Notes: generated by a model not told the origin, from the letters alone. 64,000 nucleotides of DNA from Aquisalinus flavus (GCF_022559625.1 NZ_CP042288.1:1994155-2058154); one strand, 5' to 3'. Shown: positions 9,683 through 18,594, counted from the stretch's first letter. A program made the numbers and translations.

Positions 9683-12600
9683 CTATCGGATGTATTGCGA
9701 ATAGAGCGAGAAATAGCGCTCTGCCATCCACCCGTTACTGCGCACCTGGCCCTCGGAGACCTGCCATGCCTGGACAGCGTCGGCCTTGTCCTTGTAGTCC
9801 AGGGCATCGCCGCGAAGGCGCAAGAGAAGATCCGCGAGCTGATCGGTTGCATCGTCCAGCCCGAGCAGCCAGCCGGCGCCGGTCGACTGGATGCGCTCGC
9901 CCACCGCGCCGATATCGAGACCGATCACCGGCAGGCCGGCGGCCCACATCTCCGTCAGCGTATGGCAGTGGGTCTCCGGCCAGATGGACAGCACCCCGCC
10001 GACATGCGGCTTGATCTGGCGCAGCCTGTCGGCGAATTCCTCGCGCTCATAGGGGCCATGCTCAATGATGTTGTCGGGCTTTTCGACATCCTTGAAGACG
10101 CCAAGAATATGGATCTCGACCGGTTCGCCGCGCAGGCGCTCGGCCAGGTCGGCCACGATCCGGGCGCCCTTGGCGAGGCCGATATTGCCCGGCAGCAGCA
10201 GGCGCAGAGGCTCGTCCTGCTTCACCGGCTCGACGACATCGTTATCGAACGCGCTGAAATCCCGGCCATGGGGGATCACCTCGAACGGTATGTCGGAAAG
10301 CTGCGGAAAGTTGTCACGCACGATATCCCGGGCGCTGTTCGCCGTGGTGATCAGCATGTCGCAATCCTTGAGGTGGCGGGCGATACTCTCGCGCCAGTCA
10401 TGAACGCCGCTGTTCTTCATCGGCGGGAACTTGTGATCGTCCCACATCCGGTATTCGCATTCGCCAGCGCTCGCTGTGCACCGGCCGCCGCAATAGACGT
10501 TGTTCTCGTCCAGCAGGTGAACGCTGGGGCAGACGGTATAGAAGTCGTGGAAGGAGAAGAAGCACGGGATATCCAGCTTCTTCGCCATATCCATCAGGCC
10601 AAGGCCGTGCCAGCCAATATGACGTATATGGACGAGTTCGAAGGCATAGCGCGCCATCCATTCGGCAACCAGCGCGTCATATTGATCATTGTCATGGGGG
10701 AACGGGGCGAGGGCTTCGGCCAGTTCGGCCCGCTCCATCTCGATATAGCTGCCGCCCTGATAATAGTGCAGCGAGACGACCTTGCCGGTAGAGCGCAGGA
10801 GGAAGGTCTCGATCCGGTCGTCCAGCGCCCCCATCAGGTCCTGGTTGGTCTGCGGCGTACCGCCCTTGCCCGACAGGGCAGGCAACACATACAGGACGCG
10901 CGGCTTGACCCCGTGCTGCGCCCGGGCGAGGCACTGATAGATCTGCCCGACGCGATCCTGCACGGCGACGAGGCTTTCGGATTTCACGAATGCCCGGACC
11001 GACGGCGTATATTCAGGGTGGCGGTCATCGACGACGGCCCGGCCCTGCTTCATCAACTCGTCCTTTTCGCCGCCGAAACTGGCCGAGCGGACGTGATAGA
11101 TATATGTCGCATCGTCGATGATATGGGTCCAGCCGAGCTTGCCGGCGCGCATGCAGTAATCGTTTTCCTCGCCATAGCCCCGGGGGAACGCTTCCGCGTC
11201 CAGCCCGCCAACCTCGTCGAGCGCATCGCGGCGCATATACATGCAAAAGCCGTTGCCCGTCGGCGTTTCAGGATAAAGACGCAGGGAAGCCTGGCTGATG
11301 GCGCGGGCGAGATCGTCCAGGGTCTGGCCTTCCGGCACGAAGTTTTCCTGTCCGATGACGGGTACGGAGAATGCACCTGCATTGTTGGAGACCGGCGTCA
11401 CCGTGGCGATCTTCTCGCGCGAATAGGCGGCAAGACGCAGATTGCGCACCCAGTTCGGGGTGACACGCGTGTCCGCATTGAGGATGATGACATCCGAGGT
11501 GCCGGCCTCGCCCAGTCCGCGATTGATCGTCCGGGTAAAGCCCTGATTGGTCTCGTTACGGAGGATCTCGAAACCCTCCGCTCCGTCGAAGCCGGCAAGC
11601 ACCTTGGCGACGGCGGGATCGGGGCTGCAATCGTCGATCACGATCACCCGCCGCGGCGACGGCGTATGTCTGTCGACGGAGGCAAGGCAATCCGCCAGCT
11701 CCTCTGGCGCATTATAGGCGGGAATGACGATTGCAATCGGGGCGGAATTTTTCTCGGCCCGCGCAAGCGCAAGGCCGGCTTCGTGGGCGAGCGGCTCGGG
11801 GGCGTTCTGGCCTTCAGGGGTCAGATGGCCGTTGATCGGTCCCCACCACGGCATTTTCTGAAGGCTCGGCTTGGGCAGATATCCCTTCGCGGCCCCGACC
11901 CTGAGATAATGCGCCAGCGGGTTCATGTCCGCGGCGGCAGCGTCCGGATAGGTCTCGACATACCACGCCGAATTGAAATCCGGCCCGGGATTGCGCTTTT
12001 CCCTGGCACCATTTTTCAGGTAATGACGCAGCGGATCGGCACCTGCGCGCTCGATATCCTTGTATTCGCTGCGATACCATGCGGCGTTGAACAGCGATGA
12101 GCTTTCCAGAAGCTCCGTGTCCGTCATTTCTTCAGCTGGCTTGACGGCGGCGGAATCCGGTTTGGGCGATTGTTTCGCCACGGCCGAGCCGGCCTCCAGC
12201 GCAACCGGTGTCAGGCCGCTGGTCCAGTCCTGACGCTGGAAAAGATCGCTGTTGAAGGGGTCGCGGCCTTCCGCCTGCCCGCTGACAACATAATGCAGCA
12301 GCGGGTTGATGCCGGCCTCCTGCACGTCGGGATAACGCTCGAGATACTTCCGGGAGCTGAAAAAGGGTGACGGGTCGCGCCCTTCCTTGCCGCCGAACTT
12401 GATGTAATGGACCAACGGGTTGATATCCGCCCTGCCAACGTCGGCATATTTTTCGACATACCATTGCAGATCGAACATCGGATGCGGGCTGCGCCCTTCC
12501 TTGTAGCCGGAAGAAAGGAAGTGTTCGAACGGATTGACCCCGCTCTCGGCAACGTCAGGGTTCTGTTCCAGATACCAGCTTCCATCGAACAGCGGATGCG

Positions 12601-14185
12601 GACTGATCCGTGTGCCCGGCTTGGCCATCAGGTAGTCGACCAGCGGGCTCAGCTTGCCTGTTCGCGCGATCGGGTTGCGGCCGAGATACCATTCGGTGCT
12701 GAACAGGAAGTGCGGGTCGCGGCCTTCCGCCCCGCCGCCGACGAGATAATGCTCTCCCGGGTGCACCGCTTTTTCGGCAATATCCGGGTTCAGGGACAGG
12801 TACCACCGTTTGTCGAACAGGATACTCTCATTGATCAGCGCCATGTGCGCGGCATTCAAGGCGGGCAAGTGACCGCGGCGGACAATATCGCCCAGCTTGC
12901 CGAGCCCCTTGCGCTGACGCAGGTCGTCCACTTCAGCCTGCATGTCGGCAAGCTGGCCTTGCAATGTCTGCGATTGCGTCCGGTACAACGCCATTTCCGC
13001 ATTGCGCAGGCGCAGGCCGCTCTCGGCGTCCCGGAGAAGCCGGGAGGCGTCCGACAGCTGCCGGGCGGTGGTGTGATATGCCTTGTCTGTTTTCTGGTTT
13101 CGCGCCTGTGTCTCGGAGACTTTGTTTTGCGCCATCTCAAGCTGCTGCTGAAGGTCGGCCAGCACGGTGCGCGTTTGTTCGTGCTCCCGGTCCCTTGCGG
13201 CGATCGCCTCGTGAGCGCGGCGCAGCTCCTCTTTGAGGTCGCCGGTTTCCTTTTCAAGCGCCGGCAGGATGTCTTCCTTTTGCTTCAGCCGCGAGACCTC
13301 GGCCCCCAGCTCGGATAGCTGCGCGTCCCTGGCGGCCAGGTCCTGTACAAGGGTATCAACCCGGCCTTTCGCTGCTTCCTGCGCGATCTGCATTTCCTCA
13401 CGAAACGCGCGGGCGTCAGCCTTGGCTTGGGCGTGCGCCATCTCAAGCTGCTGCTGAAGGTCGGCCAGCACGGTGCGCGTTTGTTCGTGCTCCCGGTCCC
13501 TTGCGGCGATCGCCTCGTGAGCGCGGCGCAGCTCCTCTTTGAGGTCGCCGGTTTCCTTTTCAAGCGCCGGCAGGATGTCTTCCTTTTGCTTCAGCCGCGA
13601 GACCTCGGCCCCCAGCTCGGATAGCTGCGCGTCCCTGGCGGCCAGGTCCTGTACAAGGGTATCAACCCGGCCTTTCGCTGCTTCCTGCGCGATCTGCATT
13701 TCCTCACGAAACGCGCGGGCGTCAGCCTTGGCTTGGGCGACGGCATCCTCGCTGGTCGCGAGCTGCGCGCGCAGTGCCTCGATCTGCGCATCGCGGTCTC
13801 TGACATCGCCTTCGAGGCCGCTTAATTCATCCTCGAGAAAGGCGACCTGTTCGCTTTTCTTGCGGGCCGCCGTTTCAGACAGGTCTCGTTTCTGCCGCTC
13901 TTGCTCAAGCGATGTGCGAAGGGTACTGATTATCTCTTGCTGGCTGTCAAGCTGCCTGGTCAGGCTCTCGAGGCGATTATTGACGAGCGTCAGCTTGCGC
14001 CCGAGCGGCGTGGCCTCTTCTGCCGGAGTCAGGATAGATTTCGACGGCGTGGCTTCAGCCTCCCGTTCACCAGGCGATGTCGATGCCTGCTTGTCCTGAA
14101 CGCCGCTGGACGTCGTCGCGCTCTTGCGGTTTCGGGTCCGTTTTGTCGTCGGGCGTTTCTTCTTGCGAGTGGCAGGCGTGTTCAT
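9683..14185 (-). CDS. giant coiled-coil glycosyltransferase with GT2 and GT4 domains
   Basis: The 1500-residue protein has a Lys/Arg-rich N-terminus (residues 1-25) and a long coiled coil (~55-440). Seven repeats follow (~450-775) of the form F-D-x-x-W-Y-L-x-x-N-P-D-V ... G-x-N-P-x-x-H-Y-L ... G-x-x-E-G-R-x-P. Then come a GT2 domain (~815-1060: 'IAIVIPAYN', 'VIVIDDCSPDP', 'ILNADTRVTPNW', 'GYGEENDYCMRAG') and a GT4 domain (~1090-1500: 'LTEMWAAGLPVIGLDIGAVGE'). The coiled coil contains an exact 102-residue tandem duplication. Its catalytic half is paralogous to the gene at 5357-8473. The coiled coil may set polymer length or anchor the enzyme to a partner, as in some O-antigen chain-length systems; that is inference. 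Confidence 0.88.
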   Translation of the reverse strand: MNTPATRKKKRPTTKRTRNRKSATTSSGVQDKQASTSPGEREAEATPSKSILTPAEEATPLGRKLTLVNNRLESLTRQLDSQQEIISTLRTSLEQERQKRDLSETAARKKSEQVAFLEDELSGLEGDVRDRDAQIEALRAQLATSEDAVAQAKADARAFREEMQIAQEAAKGRVDTLVQDLAARDAQLSELGAEVSRLKQKEDILPALEKETGDLKEELRRAHEAIAARDREHEQTRTVLADLQQQLEMAHAQAKADARAFREEMQIAQEAAKGRVDTLVQDLAARDAQLSELGAEVSRLKQKEDILPALEKETGDLKEELRRAHEAIAARDREHEQTRTVLADLQQQLEMAQNKVSETQARNQKTDKAYHTTARQLSDASRLLRDAESGLRLRNAEMALYRTQSQTLQGQLADMQAEVDDLRQRKGLGKLGDIVRRGHLPALNAAHMALINESILFDKRWYLSLNPDIAEKAVHPGEHYLVGGGAEGRDPHFLFSTEWYLGRNPIARTGKLSPLVDYLMAKPGTRISPHPLFDGSWYLEQNPDVAESGVNPFEHFLSSGYKEGRSPHPMFDLQWYVEKYADVGRADINPLVHYIKFGGKEGRDPSPFFSSRKYLERYPDVQEAGINPLLHYVVSGQAEGRDPFNSDLFQRQDWTSGLTPVALEAGSAVAKQSPKPDSAAVKPAEEMTDTELLESSSLFNAAWYRSEYKDIERAGADPLRHYLKNGAREKRNPGPDFNSAWYVETYPDAAAADMNPLAHYLRVGAAKGYLPKPSLQKMPWWGPINGHLTPEGQNAPEPLAHEAGLALARAEKNSAPIAIVIPAYNAPEELADCLASVDRHTPSPRRVIVIDDCSPDPAVAKVLAGFDGAEGFEILRNETNQGFTRTINRGLGEAGTSDVIILNADTRVTPNWVRNLRLAAYSREKIATVTPVSNNAGAFSVPVIGQENFVPEGQTLDDLARAISQASLRLYPETPTGNGFCMYMRRDALDEVGGLDAEAFPRGYGEENDYCMRAGKLGWTHIIDDATYIYHVRSASFGGEKDELMKQGRAVVDDRHPEYTPSVRAFVKSESLVAVQDRVGQIYQCLARAQHGVKPRVLYVLPALSGKGGTPQTNQDLMGALDDRIETFLLRSTGKVVSLHYYQGGSYIEMERAELAEALAPFPHDNDQYDALVAEWMARYAFELVHIRHIGWHGLGLMDMAKKLDIPCFFSFHDFYTVCPSVHLLDENNVYCGGRCTASAGECEYRMWDDHKFPPMKNSGVHDWRESIARHLKDCDMLITTANSARDIVRDNFPQLSDIPFEVIPHGRDFSAFDNDVVEPVKQDEPLRLLLPGNIGLAKGARIVADLAERLRGEPVEIHILGVFKDVEKPDNIIEHGPYEREEFADRLRQIKPHVGGVLSIWPETHCHTLTEMWAAGLPVIGLDIGAVGERIQSTGAGWLLGLDDATDQLADLLLRLRGDALDYKDKADAVQAWQVSEGQVRSNGWMAERYFSLYSQYIR
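13128..13739 (-). repeat. exact 306-bp in-frame tandem duplication
   Basis: Bases 13128-13433 and 13434-13739 are identical on base-by-base reading, giving two copies of a 102-residue coiled-coil block (residues about 150-353 of the giant glycosyltransferase). The lack of any difference, even at third positions, points to a very recent duplication or ongoing homogenisation. The length is a whole number of codons, so the frame is kept. Confidence 0.95.
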
Positions 14186-14607
14186 GACAGGTCGATACTT
14201 TCAAACGCTTTTACGGCCGGATGATTGAACAGGACGGCGCCCGTAAGGCGATGACCCGGCGCCCCAACCTGCCAGCATCCGGTGGAAGGGGAAACGGATT
14301 TCTGATGCCGCTTCATCGCAACATTTCCCACCGGCGGAAAGGCGTGGCGCAAGACCGGGCTGGAACCTGAAAATTCCCGCAAAACCAATTCACTAACCCC
14401 CGAATGAGCCTGTCTCATCGACTTCGGACTATAGGCAAGCGATCCGGCCACTGCAAGCGCGCAGCAGCCTTAACGGCGGAATGTTTTGCATTCAGTCACG
14501 GCCACGCAAGCGCCCCGGTAAGCAGTCTGTTTCCGGAACGGGCCGATAGCCTTAAAGTAGCCTGGAGCTGGCGCGGCGGAACCTGCAGAAGATCCCGCCC
14601 GTCGCCA
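14186..14607. other. intergenic gap ahead of the giant glycosyltransferase
   Basis: This gap of about 420 bases lies between two minus-strand genes. Apart from the promoter-like pair at 14428-14456 I see no convincing open frame, RNA gene or repeat. Confidence 0.6.
14428..14456 (-). promoter_or_regulatory. possible sigma-70-type promoter of the giant glycosyltransferase gene
   Basis: Read on the minus strand, TTGCAG (14456-14451) is followed after exactly 17 bases by TATAGT (14433-14428), close to the -35/-10 consensus. It lies about 240 bases before the start codon at 14185, in the only sizeable gap in front of that gene, leaving a long leader. Spacing and sequence support the call; no transcript evidence is available. 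Confidence 0.4.
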
Positions 14608-15135
14608 TTATTCGGCTGGCTGGGCGCCGCCGTCTTTCATCGTGACCCGCACGCTGAGATCAGAGACCTGCACCGGCTCGCTGCTCAGTGGCACGATACT
14701 GATGACGTCGCTCAGCCCGTCGACCATGGCCGGGACCTCGAAAGAGAACTCCTGCTCGGCAAAGTCCTCGCTGGTCTCATACATCTGCCAGCCGGCATGG
14801 CCGACTTCCATGGTGAAATAATTCACCGCATAGGGGCCGCCCCGGGCCGTAATAGAGACATGGGCGATGTTCTCGGAGGCCGCGTACTCGACCTCGTCCG
14901 GCAGCCGGTACACGATGCCGGAGGTCACCTGGTGCGAGGCTTCGCGCTGGTAGTCGCCCTGAAGCGTCAGCCCGGTCTCGTCGACATTGATGCTGGGAGC
15001 CTGCGACCAGTCCGCGAAATAATCAGCCAGATCGGCCTCGAATGAGGCGATAACGACCTCTTCCACTTCGGGTTCGGGCTGGCCGCACGCGGCAACCAGA
15101 CCGGCCAGGGCAAACGTCAGTAATTTCTTGTTCAT
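14608..15135 (-). CDS. small lipoprotein, paralogue of the next gene
   Basis: The 175-residue protein has a lipoprotein signal peptide ending in the lipobox 'LVAACG', so it should be lipid-anchored in the envelope. The mature part is acidic and predicted all-beta, with 'VYRLPDEVEYAASENIAHVSITARGG', 'YFTMEVGHAGWQMYE' and 'FSFEVPAMVDG' (first motif given in part), resembling jelly-roll carbohydrate-binding modules. A GAGGACAGC ribosome-binding site precedes the ATG. It aligns along its mature length with the product of 15278-15997, so the pair arose by duplication. Its place beside polysaccharide genes hints at sugar binding, but no family can be named. Confidence 0.8.
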   Translation of the reverse strand: MNKKLLTFALAGLVAACGQPEPEVEEVVIASFEADLADYFADWSQAPSINVDETGLTLQGDYQREASHQVTSGIVYRLPDEVEYAASENIAHVSITARGGPYAVNYFTMEVGHAGWQMYETSEDFAEQEFSFEVPAMVDGLSDVISIVPLSSEPVQVSDLSVRVTMKDGGAQPAE

Positions 15136-15226
15136 GCTGTCCTCAGAAAAAATGAAGGTGGCGGGAAGATACCGCCTTCACAGGTCATTGCAACGGCTTT
15201 TGCGAAGGAGCAACCGTCAACCCATG

Positions 15227-15256
15227 AAAAAGCCGCACCGATAGTCCCGATGCGGC
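15227..15256 (-). terminator. Rho-independent terminator of the lipoprotein gene at 15278-15997
   Basis: On the minus strand, arms GCCGCA and TGCGGC (plus strand 15232-15237 and 15251-15256) flank a 13-base loop. A T-run (plus-strand 'gaaaaa') follows. It begins about 20 bases after the stop codon at 15278. Confidence 0.7.
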
Positions 15257-15277
15257 CCATTCTGTAGCAGGAAAGCT

Positions 15278-15997
15278 CTATTCCATCACGTTGACGGCGA
15301 TGCCGGACACCTGGACCGGATCGTCGGAAGACGGCAGGACACTGATCATATCGCCCTGGGCGTCGATCATGGCCGGTATGTCGTAGGTGAAGCTGTAGGT
15401 CTGCCAGTCGCTGGAGCCCTCAAAACGCTGGATACCGGAATTGCCGACCTGGTTGGTGAAATACAGTACGCTGAAATCACCGCCGCGCGCGCGTACCGTC
15501 ACCTCGACCATGGAGTCCGAGAAAAGCGCTTCAGCTTCCGTGTCGACCCTGTAGACGGCACCCGAGCGTGTCGAATGGGAGGTGTCAGCTGCGAACTCGC
15601 CCTGGATCACGACCGCGTCGCCCGCCGCCATCACGTTGCCCTCGTTTTCCGGCAGGCTGACAAATTCGCTGCCGGCCACGTGGAAATCCGCTGTCGCCCA
15701 GCTGGGGTCGGTATAGGTGTAGGGAGCGCTGAGATCGACGCCTTCGTAAACGTATACGGAACTACCCGTATCGCCAAAGGCACTGTCATCAGCTGCCATG
15801 CTCTCACCCATGCCCTCATCCAGGCCGCCATCGGCCATCGTGCCATCGGACATCGTGCCATCGGCAGTCGTATCTGCCGGGCTGGTCTCTTCGGACGGGG
15901 TCGCGGTCTGCGGCGCTTCTTCGATACCATTATCGGAGCCGCCACAGGCAACCAGAACACTGGCACACCCAATCAACGCAATACTAAACTTGTTCAT
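15278..15997 (-). CDS. lipoprotein with acidic linker and jelly-roll-like domain
   Basis: The 239-residue protein starts MNKFSIALIGCASVLVACGG with the lipobox 'VLVACG'. A low-complexity acidic linker (about residues 25-75) contains the short repeats 'DGTMSDGTMADGG' and 'EGMGESMAADD', probably a spacer lifting the domain off the membrane. The C-terminal ~140 residues match the neighbour at 14608-15135: 'SGAVYRVDTEAEALFSDSM', 'VTVRARGGDFSVLYFTNQVG' and 'YDIPAMIDAQGDMISVLPSS' are the equivalent blocks. ATGs occur at 16000 and 15997; AAGAGG gives better spacing to the second. A terminator follows, so it is a separate transcript from its paralogue. Confidence 0.8.
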   Translation of the reverse strand: MNKFSIALIGCASVLVACGGSDNGIEEAPQTATPSEETSPADTTADGTMSDGTMADGGLDEGMGESMAADDSAFGDTGSSVYVYEGVDLSAPYTYTDPSWATADFHVAGSEFVSLPENEGNVMAAGDAVVIQGEFAADTSHSTRSGAVYRVDTEAEALFSDSMVEVTVRARGGDFSVLYFTNQVGNSGIQRFEGSSDWQTYSFTYDIPAMIDAQGDMISVLPSSDDPVQVSGIAVNVME

Positions 15998-16179
15998 CAT
16001 TCCACCTCTTTGGTCTCTCGATCAGAAAATAACAATAAATCCAGCTTTCGCAACGAAACTGTCGATTAAACTATAGTCAGAAAAGGACTTTTTCGCGTTG
16101 ACGATCCCGTGGGCCCCGAAATTTGCCGCTGGTAACCATACGGATTTGTGGCATGATGGAGCGGCAGCGGAGATGAACT

Positions 16180-17157
16180 ATGTTGGGTGACTTCGGTTTT
16201 GAAAACGGGCAGCTGATCGTTCGCAATACCGGCGCGCGTATCAGTATTAACCAGGGGTTCATGAAGGACGTGGCGAGCGTTGCGTCCTTTACCATGGAAG
16301 TGACCGCGATACGTGCAGCCCGCTCGGCGCGCAGTTATGTCGACGGTCTCAGCCATCCCGGCAGCCTGCCGCACGCCCGCCCCATCCGCATCTGCTTTAC
16401 CCCGGTCGCGCCGCAGGTCTGGTATGCGATCTGGCCGGTCTGCCGCCTCGCCGGTATCAATATCGTTCGCGATCCCGCCCAGGCCGACATCCTGTTCTAT
16501 TTCGAGGATCGCGAAACCGCCGGCGCCATGCCCGCCGTCATGCCGGGCAAATACATGATCAATTCGCGCTGTTCGGATATTCGCAAGAGCCGGGTGGCGG
16601 AGGTTTTCGAGCAGGTCTTCGGCTATTGCCTGAGCGTCGATCCGTATACCTATTCCGGTATCGCGCTGATGAAGTCGGAGCGCAATGGCGTGCATGACGG
16701 CCAGATCACGCCCTGCCCCTATGTCGTCCCGCGTCAGGGGGCAGTGTTCCAGCGGCTGATCGACAATACCGCCGACGGGCGCATCTATACCGATATCCGC
16801 ACCCCGGTGGTCGGCGGCACCCTGCCGGCGATCTATCTCAAGCAGCGCACCGCCGCGACCCGCTTTTCCAACCACAATTTCCGCGTCCGCCTGTCGAGCG
16901 CCGACGCCGAGCTGTCCGCCAGCGAACAGACACTGGTGCTGGAATTCGCCGCGCGGATCGGCCTCGATTTCGGCGGGCTCGACATCCTGCGCGACCGCCA
17001 TGATGGCAGGATCTATATCGTCGACGTCAACAAGACCGATATGGGCCCGCCCACGGCCCTGCCGCGCGCCGAAAAGCTGATCGCCATGCAGAAACTGGCC
17101 GACGCGTTCCGCGCCTGGGTTGAACCGATGGCCGGAAACACCATCCGCGCCGCGTGA
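16180..17157 (+). CDS. ATP-grasp-like protein of unknown substrate
   Basis: The C-terminus of this 325-residue protein has the Mg-ATP-binding end of an ATP-grasp fold: 'IGLDFGGLDILRDRHDGRIY' runs into 'IVDVNKTDMGPP', with acidic D and N at the expected metal positions. The central part has basic 'PAIYLKQRTAATRFSNHNFR', which could contact phosphates. The N-terminal ~100 residues show no recognisable domain. ATP-grasp enzymes ligate a carboxylate to an amine or thiol through an acyl-phosphate; the substrate here is unknown. The stop overlaps the GTG start of the next gene (GTGA), so the two are translationally coupled. Confidence 0.7.
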   Translation: MLGDFGFENGQLIVRNTGARISINQGFMKDVASVASFTMEVTAIRAARSARSYVDGLSHPGSLPHARPIRICFTPVAPQVWYAIWPVCRLAGINIVRDPAQADILFYFEDRETAGAMPAVMPGKYMINSRCSDIRKSRVAEVFEQVFGYCLSVDPYTYSGIALMKSERNGVHDGQITPCPYVVPRQGAVFQRLIDNTADGRIYTDIRTPVVGGTLPAIYLKQRTAATRFSNHNFRVRLSSADAELSASEQTLVLEFAARIGLDFGGLDILRDRHDGRIYIVDVNKTDMGPPTALPRAEKLIAMQKLADAFRAWVEPMAGNTIRAA

Positions 17158-18065
17158 GCGTTCCCCCCGTGAACATTCCTTACGTCAAGGAATTCGATTT
17201 CGTCCATGGCCGGCCGGACCGGCTGTCGCCGCTCGTCACCCGCGTCATCTGCAACAATCCCGGCCCCTTCACCTTTACCGGCTCAGGCACCTATCTGGTC
17301 GGCACGGACCGTCTCGCCATTATTGATCCGGGACCGAATGATGAAAACCATCTTGCCGCACTCCTCGCTGCCGCTGACGGGCGCGAGATCAGCCACATCC
17401 TGATCACCCACACCCATCGCGATCATTGCGGCGGGGCGGTGGCCCTGAAACGGGCGACCGGTGCCGCGGTCCTGGCCTGGGGCGCGCACCCGACCCAACC
17501 GGACGAGGCGCCGCCGGCGCTCGATGAAGGCGGCGATTTCAGCTTCGCTCCCGACCGGATGCTGGCCGATGGCGAGCTGGTCGACGGCGATGGCTGGCAG
17601 TTGCGGGCGATCCATACGCCCGGCCACATCTCCAACCATCTGTGTTTCGAGCTGCCCGCCGAGCAGGCGTTGTTTACCGGCGATCACATCATGGGCTGGG
17701 CGACGACGGTGGTCGCGCCGCCGGATGGCAACATGGAAGACTATATGGCGTCGCTGGACCTGTTGCTCGGGCGCAAACATTCGGTCTACTACCCGACCCA
17801 CGGGGCACCGATCCCGGCACCCGCCGAATTCGTCCGTGCCGTGAAGGATCACAGGCTGGCACGGGACCGGCAGATCCTCGCCTCGGTGCGCGCCGGCCAT
17901 GAAGGCCTGATGGACATAGTCGCGGACGTCTATGCCGATGTCGACAAGCGGCTTCATGTCGCCGCGGCGCTGAATGTCCGCGCCCATCTCGACCGGCATG
18001 TCCGCGAGGGAACTGTCAGTGTCAGCGGCGAGACGATGATGGCGCTGCGATACCGTCCGGCCTGA
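17154..18065 (+). CDS. metallo-beta-lactamase-fold hydrolase (LACTB2-like)
   Basis: The 303-residue protein contains the dinuclear zinc motif 'HTHTHRDHCGGA' (HxHxDH) near residue 85, then 'IHTPGHISNHLCF', 'FTGDHIMGW' and 'YYPTHGAPI', which give the remaining His and Asp ligands. The C-terminal ~80 residues form the small winged-helix-like extension of LACTB2-type proteins. That family includes RNA endonucleases and thioester or glyoxalase-type hydrolases, so the reaction is open. It starts with GTG overlapping the stop of the ATP-grasp gene by four bases, implying linked function. Confidence 0.9.
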   Translation: MSVPPVNIPYVKEFDFVHGRPDRLSPLVTRVICNNPGPFTFTGSGTYLVGTDRLAIIDPGPNDENHLAALLAAADGREISHILITHTHRDHCGGAVALKRATGAAVLAWGAHPTQPDEAPPALDEGGDFSFAPDRMLADGELVDGDGWQLRAIHTPGHISNHLCFELPAEQALFTGDHIMGWATTVVAPPDGNMEDYMASLDLLLGRKHSVYYPTHGAPIPAPAEFVRAVKDHRLARDRQILASVRAGHEGLMDIVADVYADVDKRLHVAAALNVRAHLDRHVREGTVSVSGETMMALRYRPA

Positions 18066-18072
18066 CGCAACC

Positions 18073-18594
18073 CTAATCCTGTGTCAGCAAGGCCCGGTTC
18101 ACCGCCGCGACCAGCTGCCGCTGGCGGTCATTCGGCTCGCCCTCGACCTCGGCGATGGCATGCAGCATCTCGATGAGATCGGCCTTTTCCGTCGCATCGA
18201 GCTTTTGCTGGATCGGCCGCAGGATATGGCGCAGGGAATTGGCGGCATCGTTGATCTGGCCGACCGCCATCCGGCCGAAGGAATACAGCCCCTGTGCCTC
18301 GTCCGGCGCGCACCGGAAATTGTCCAGCATCACGGCCTCGATACGCGCCTTCTGGCTGGCCGTCACCTCGCCGTCATAGCTGGCAATCTGTACCATGAGA
18401 ATAGCCGCCGCCTCGCGCGGGTCGCTCAGCGTCTCGATCAGGCGCGCATCGGCCTTGCGCGACCACTGTCCGCGGCGCACCGCCCCTTTGACTTCGTCAT
18501 AGACTTCCCTGCCCGCATCGGCACCGCGCTTGATGCGATACAACCAGAAAGTCGCACCGGCAATGAGGCCCAGAAGGGCGATGATGAAGTGCAT
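18073..18594 (-). CDS. TerB-like protein with N-terminal membrane anchor
   Basis: The 173-residue protein begins MHFIIALLGLIAGATFWLYR, one transmembrane helix, followed by a cytoplasmic all-helical TerB/DjlA-type domain ('DPREAAAILMVQIASYDGEV', 'ALLTQD' at the end). Acidic residues such as those around 'ASYDGEVTASQK' match the TerB metal-binding region. The start at 18594 has GGAG eight bases upstream; the frame extends to 18642 without a better site. TerB-like domains occur in tellurite-resistance and co-chaperone proteins; the role here is unknown. It converges on the metallo-beta-lactamase gene with a 7-base gap. Confidence 0.8.
   Translation of the reverse strand: MHFIIALLGLIAGATFWLYRIKRGADAGREVYDEVKGAVRRGQWSRKADARLIETLSDPREAAAILMVQIASYDGEVTASQKARIEAVMLDNFRCAPDEAQGLYSFGRMAVGQINDAANSLRHILRPIQQKLDATEKADLIEMLHAIAEVEGEPNDRQRQLVAAVNRALLTQD

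Noticed and set aside
9649..9852. Longer start for the middle glycosyltransferase.
   Set aside because: The extra 68 codons overlap the upstream gene and have no similarity; the ATG at 9648 begins the conserved protein.
9695..12100. An 801-codon plus-strand open frame opposite the giant glycosyltransferase.
   Set aside because: No family motif or ribosome-binding site; the minus strand encodes clear GT2/GT4 domains.
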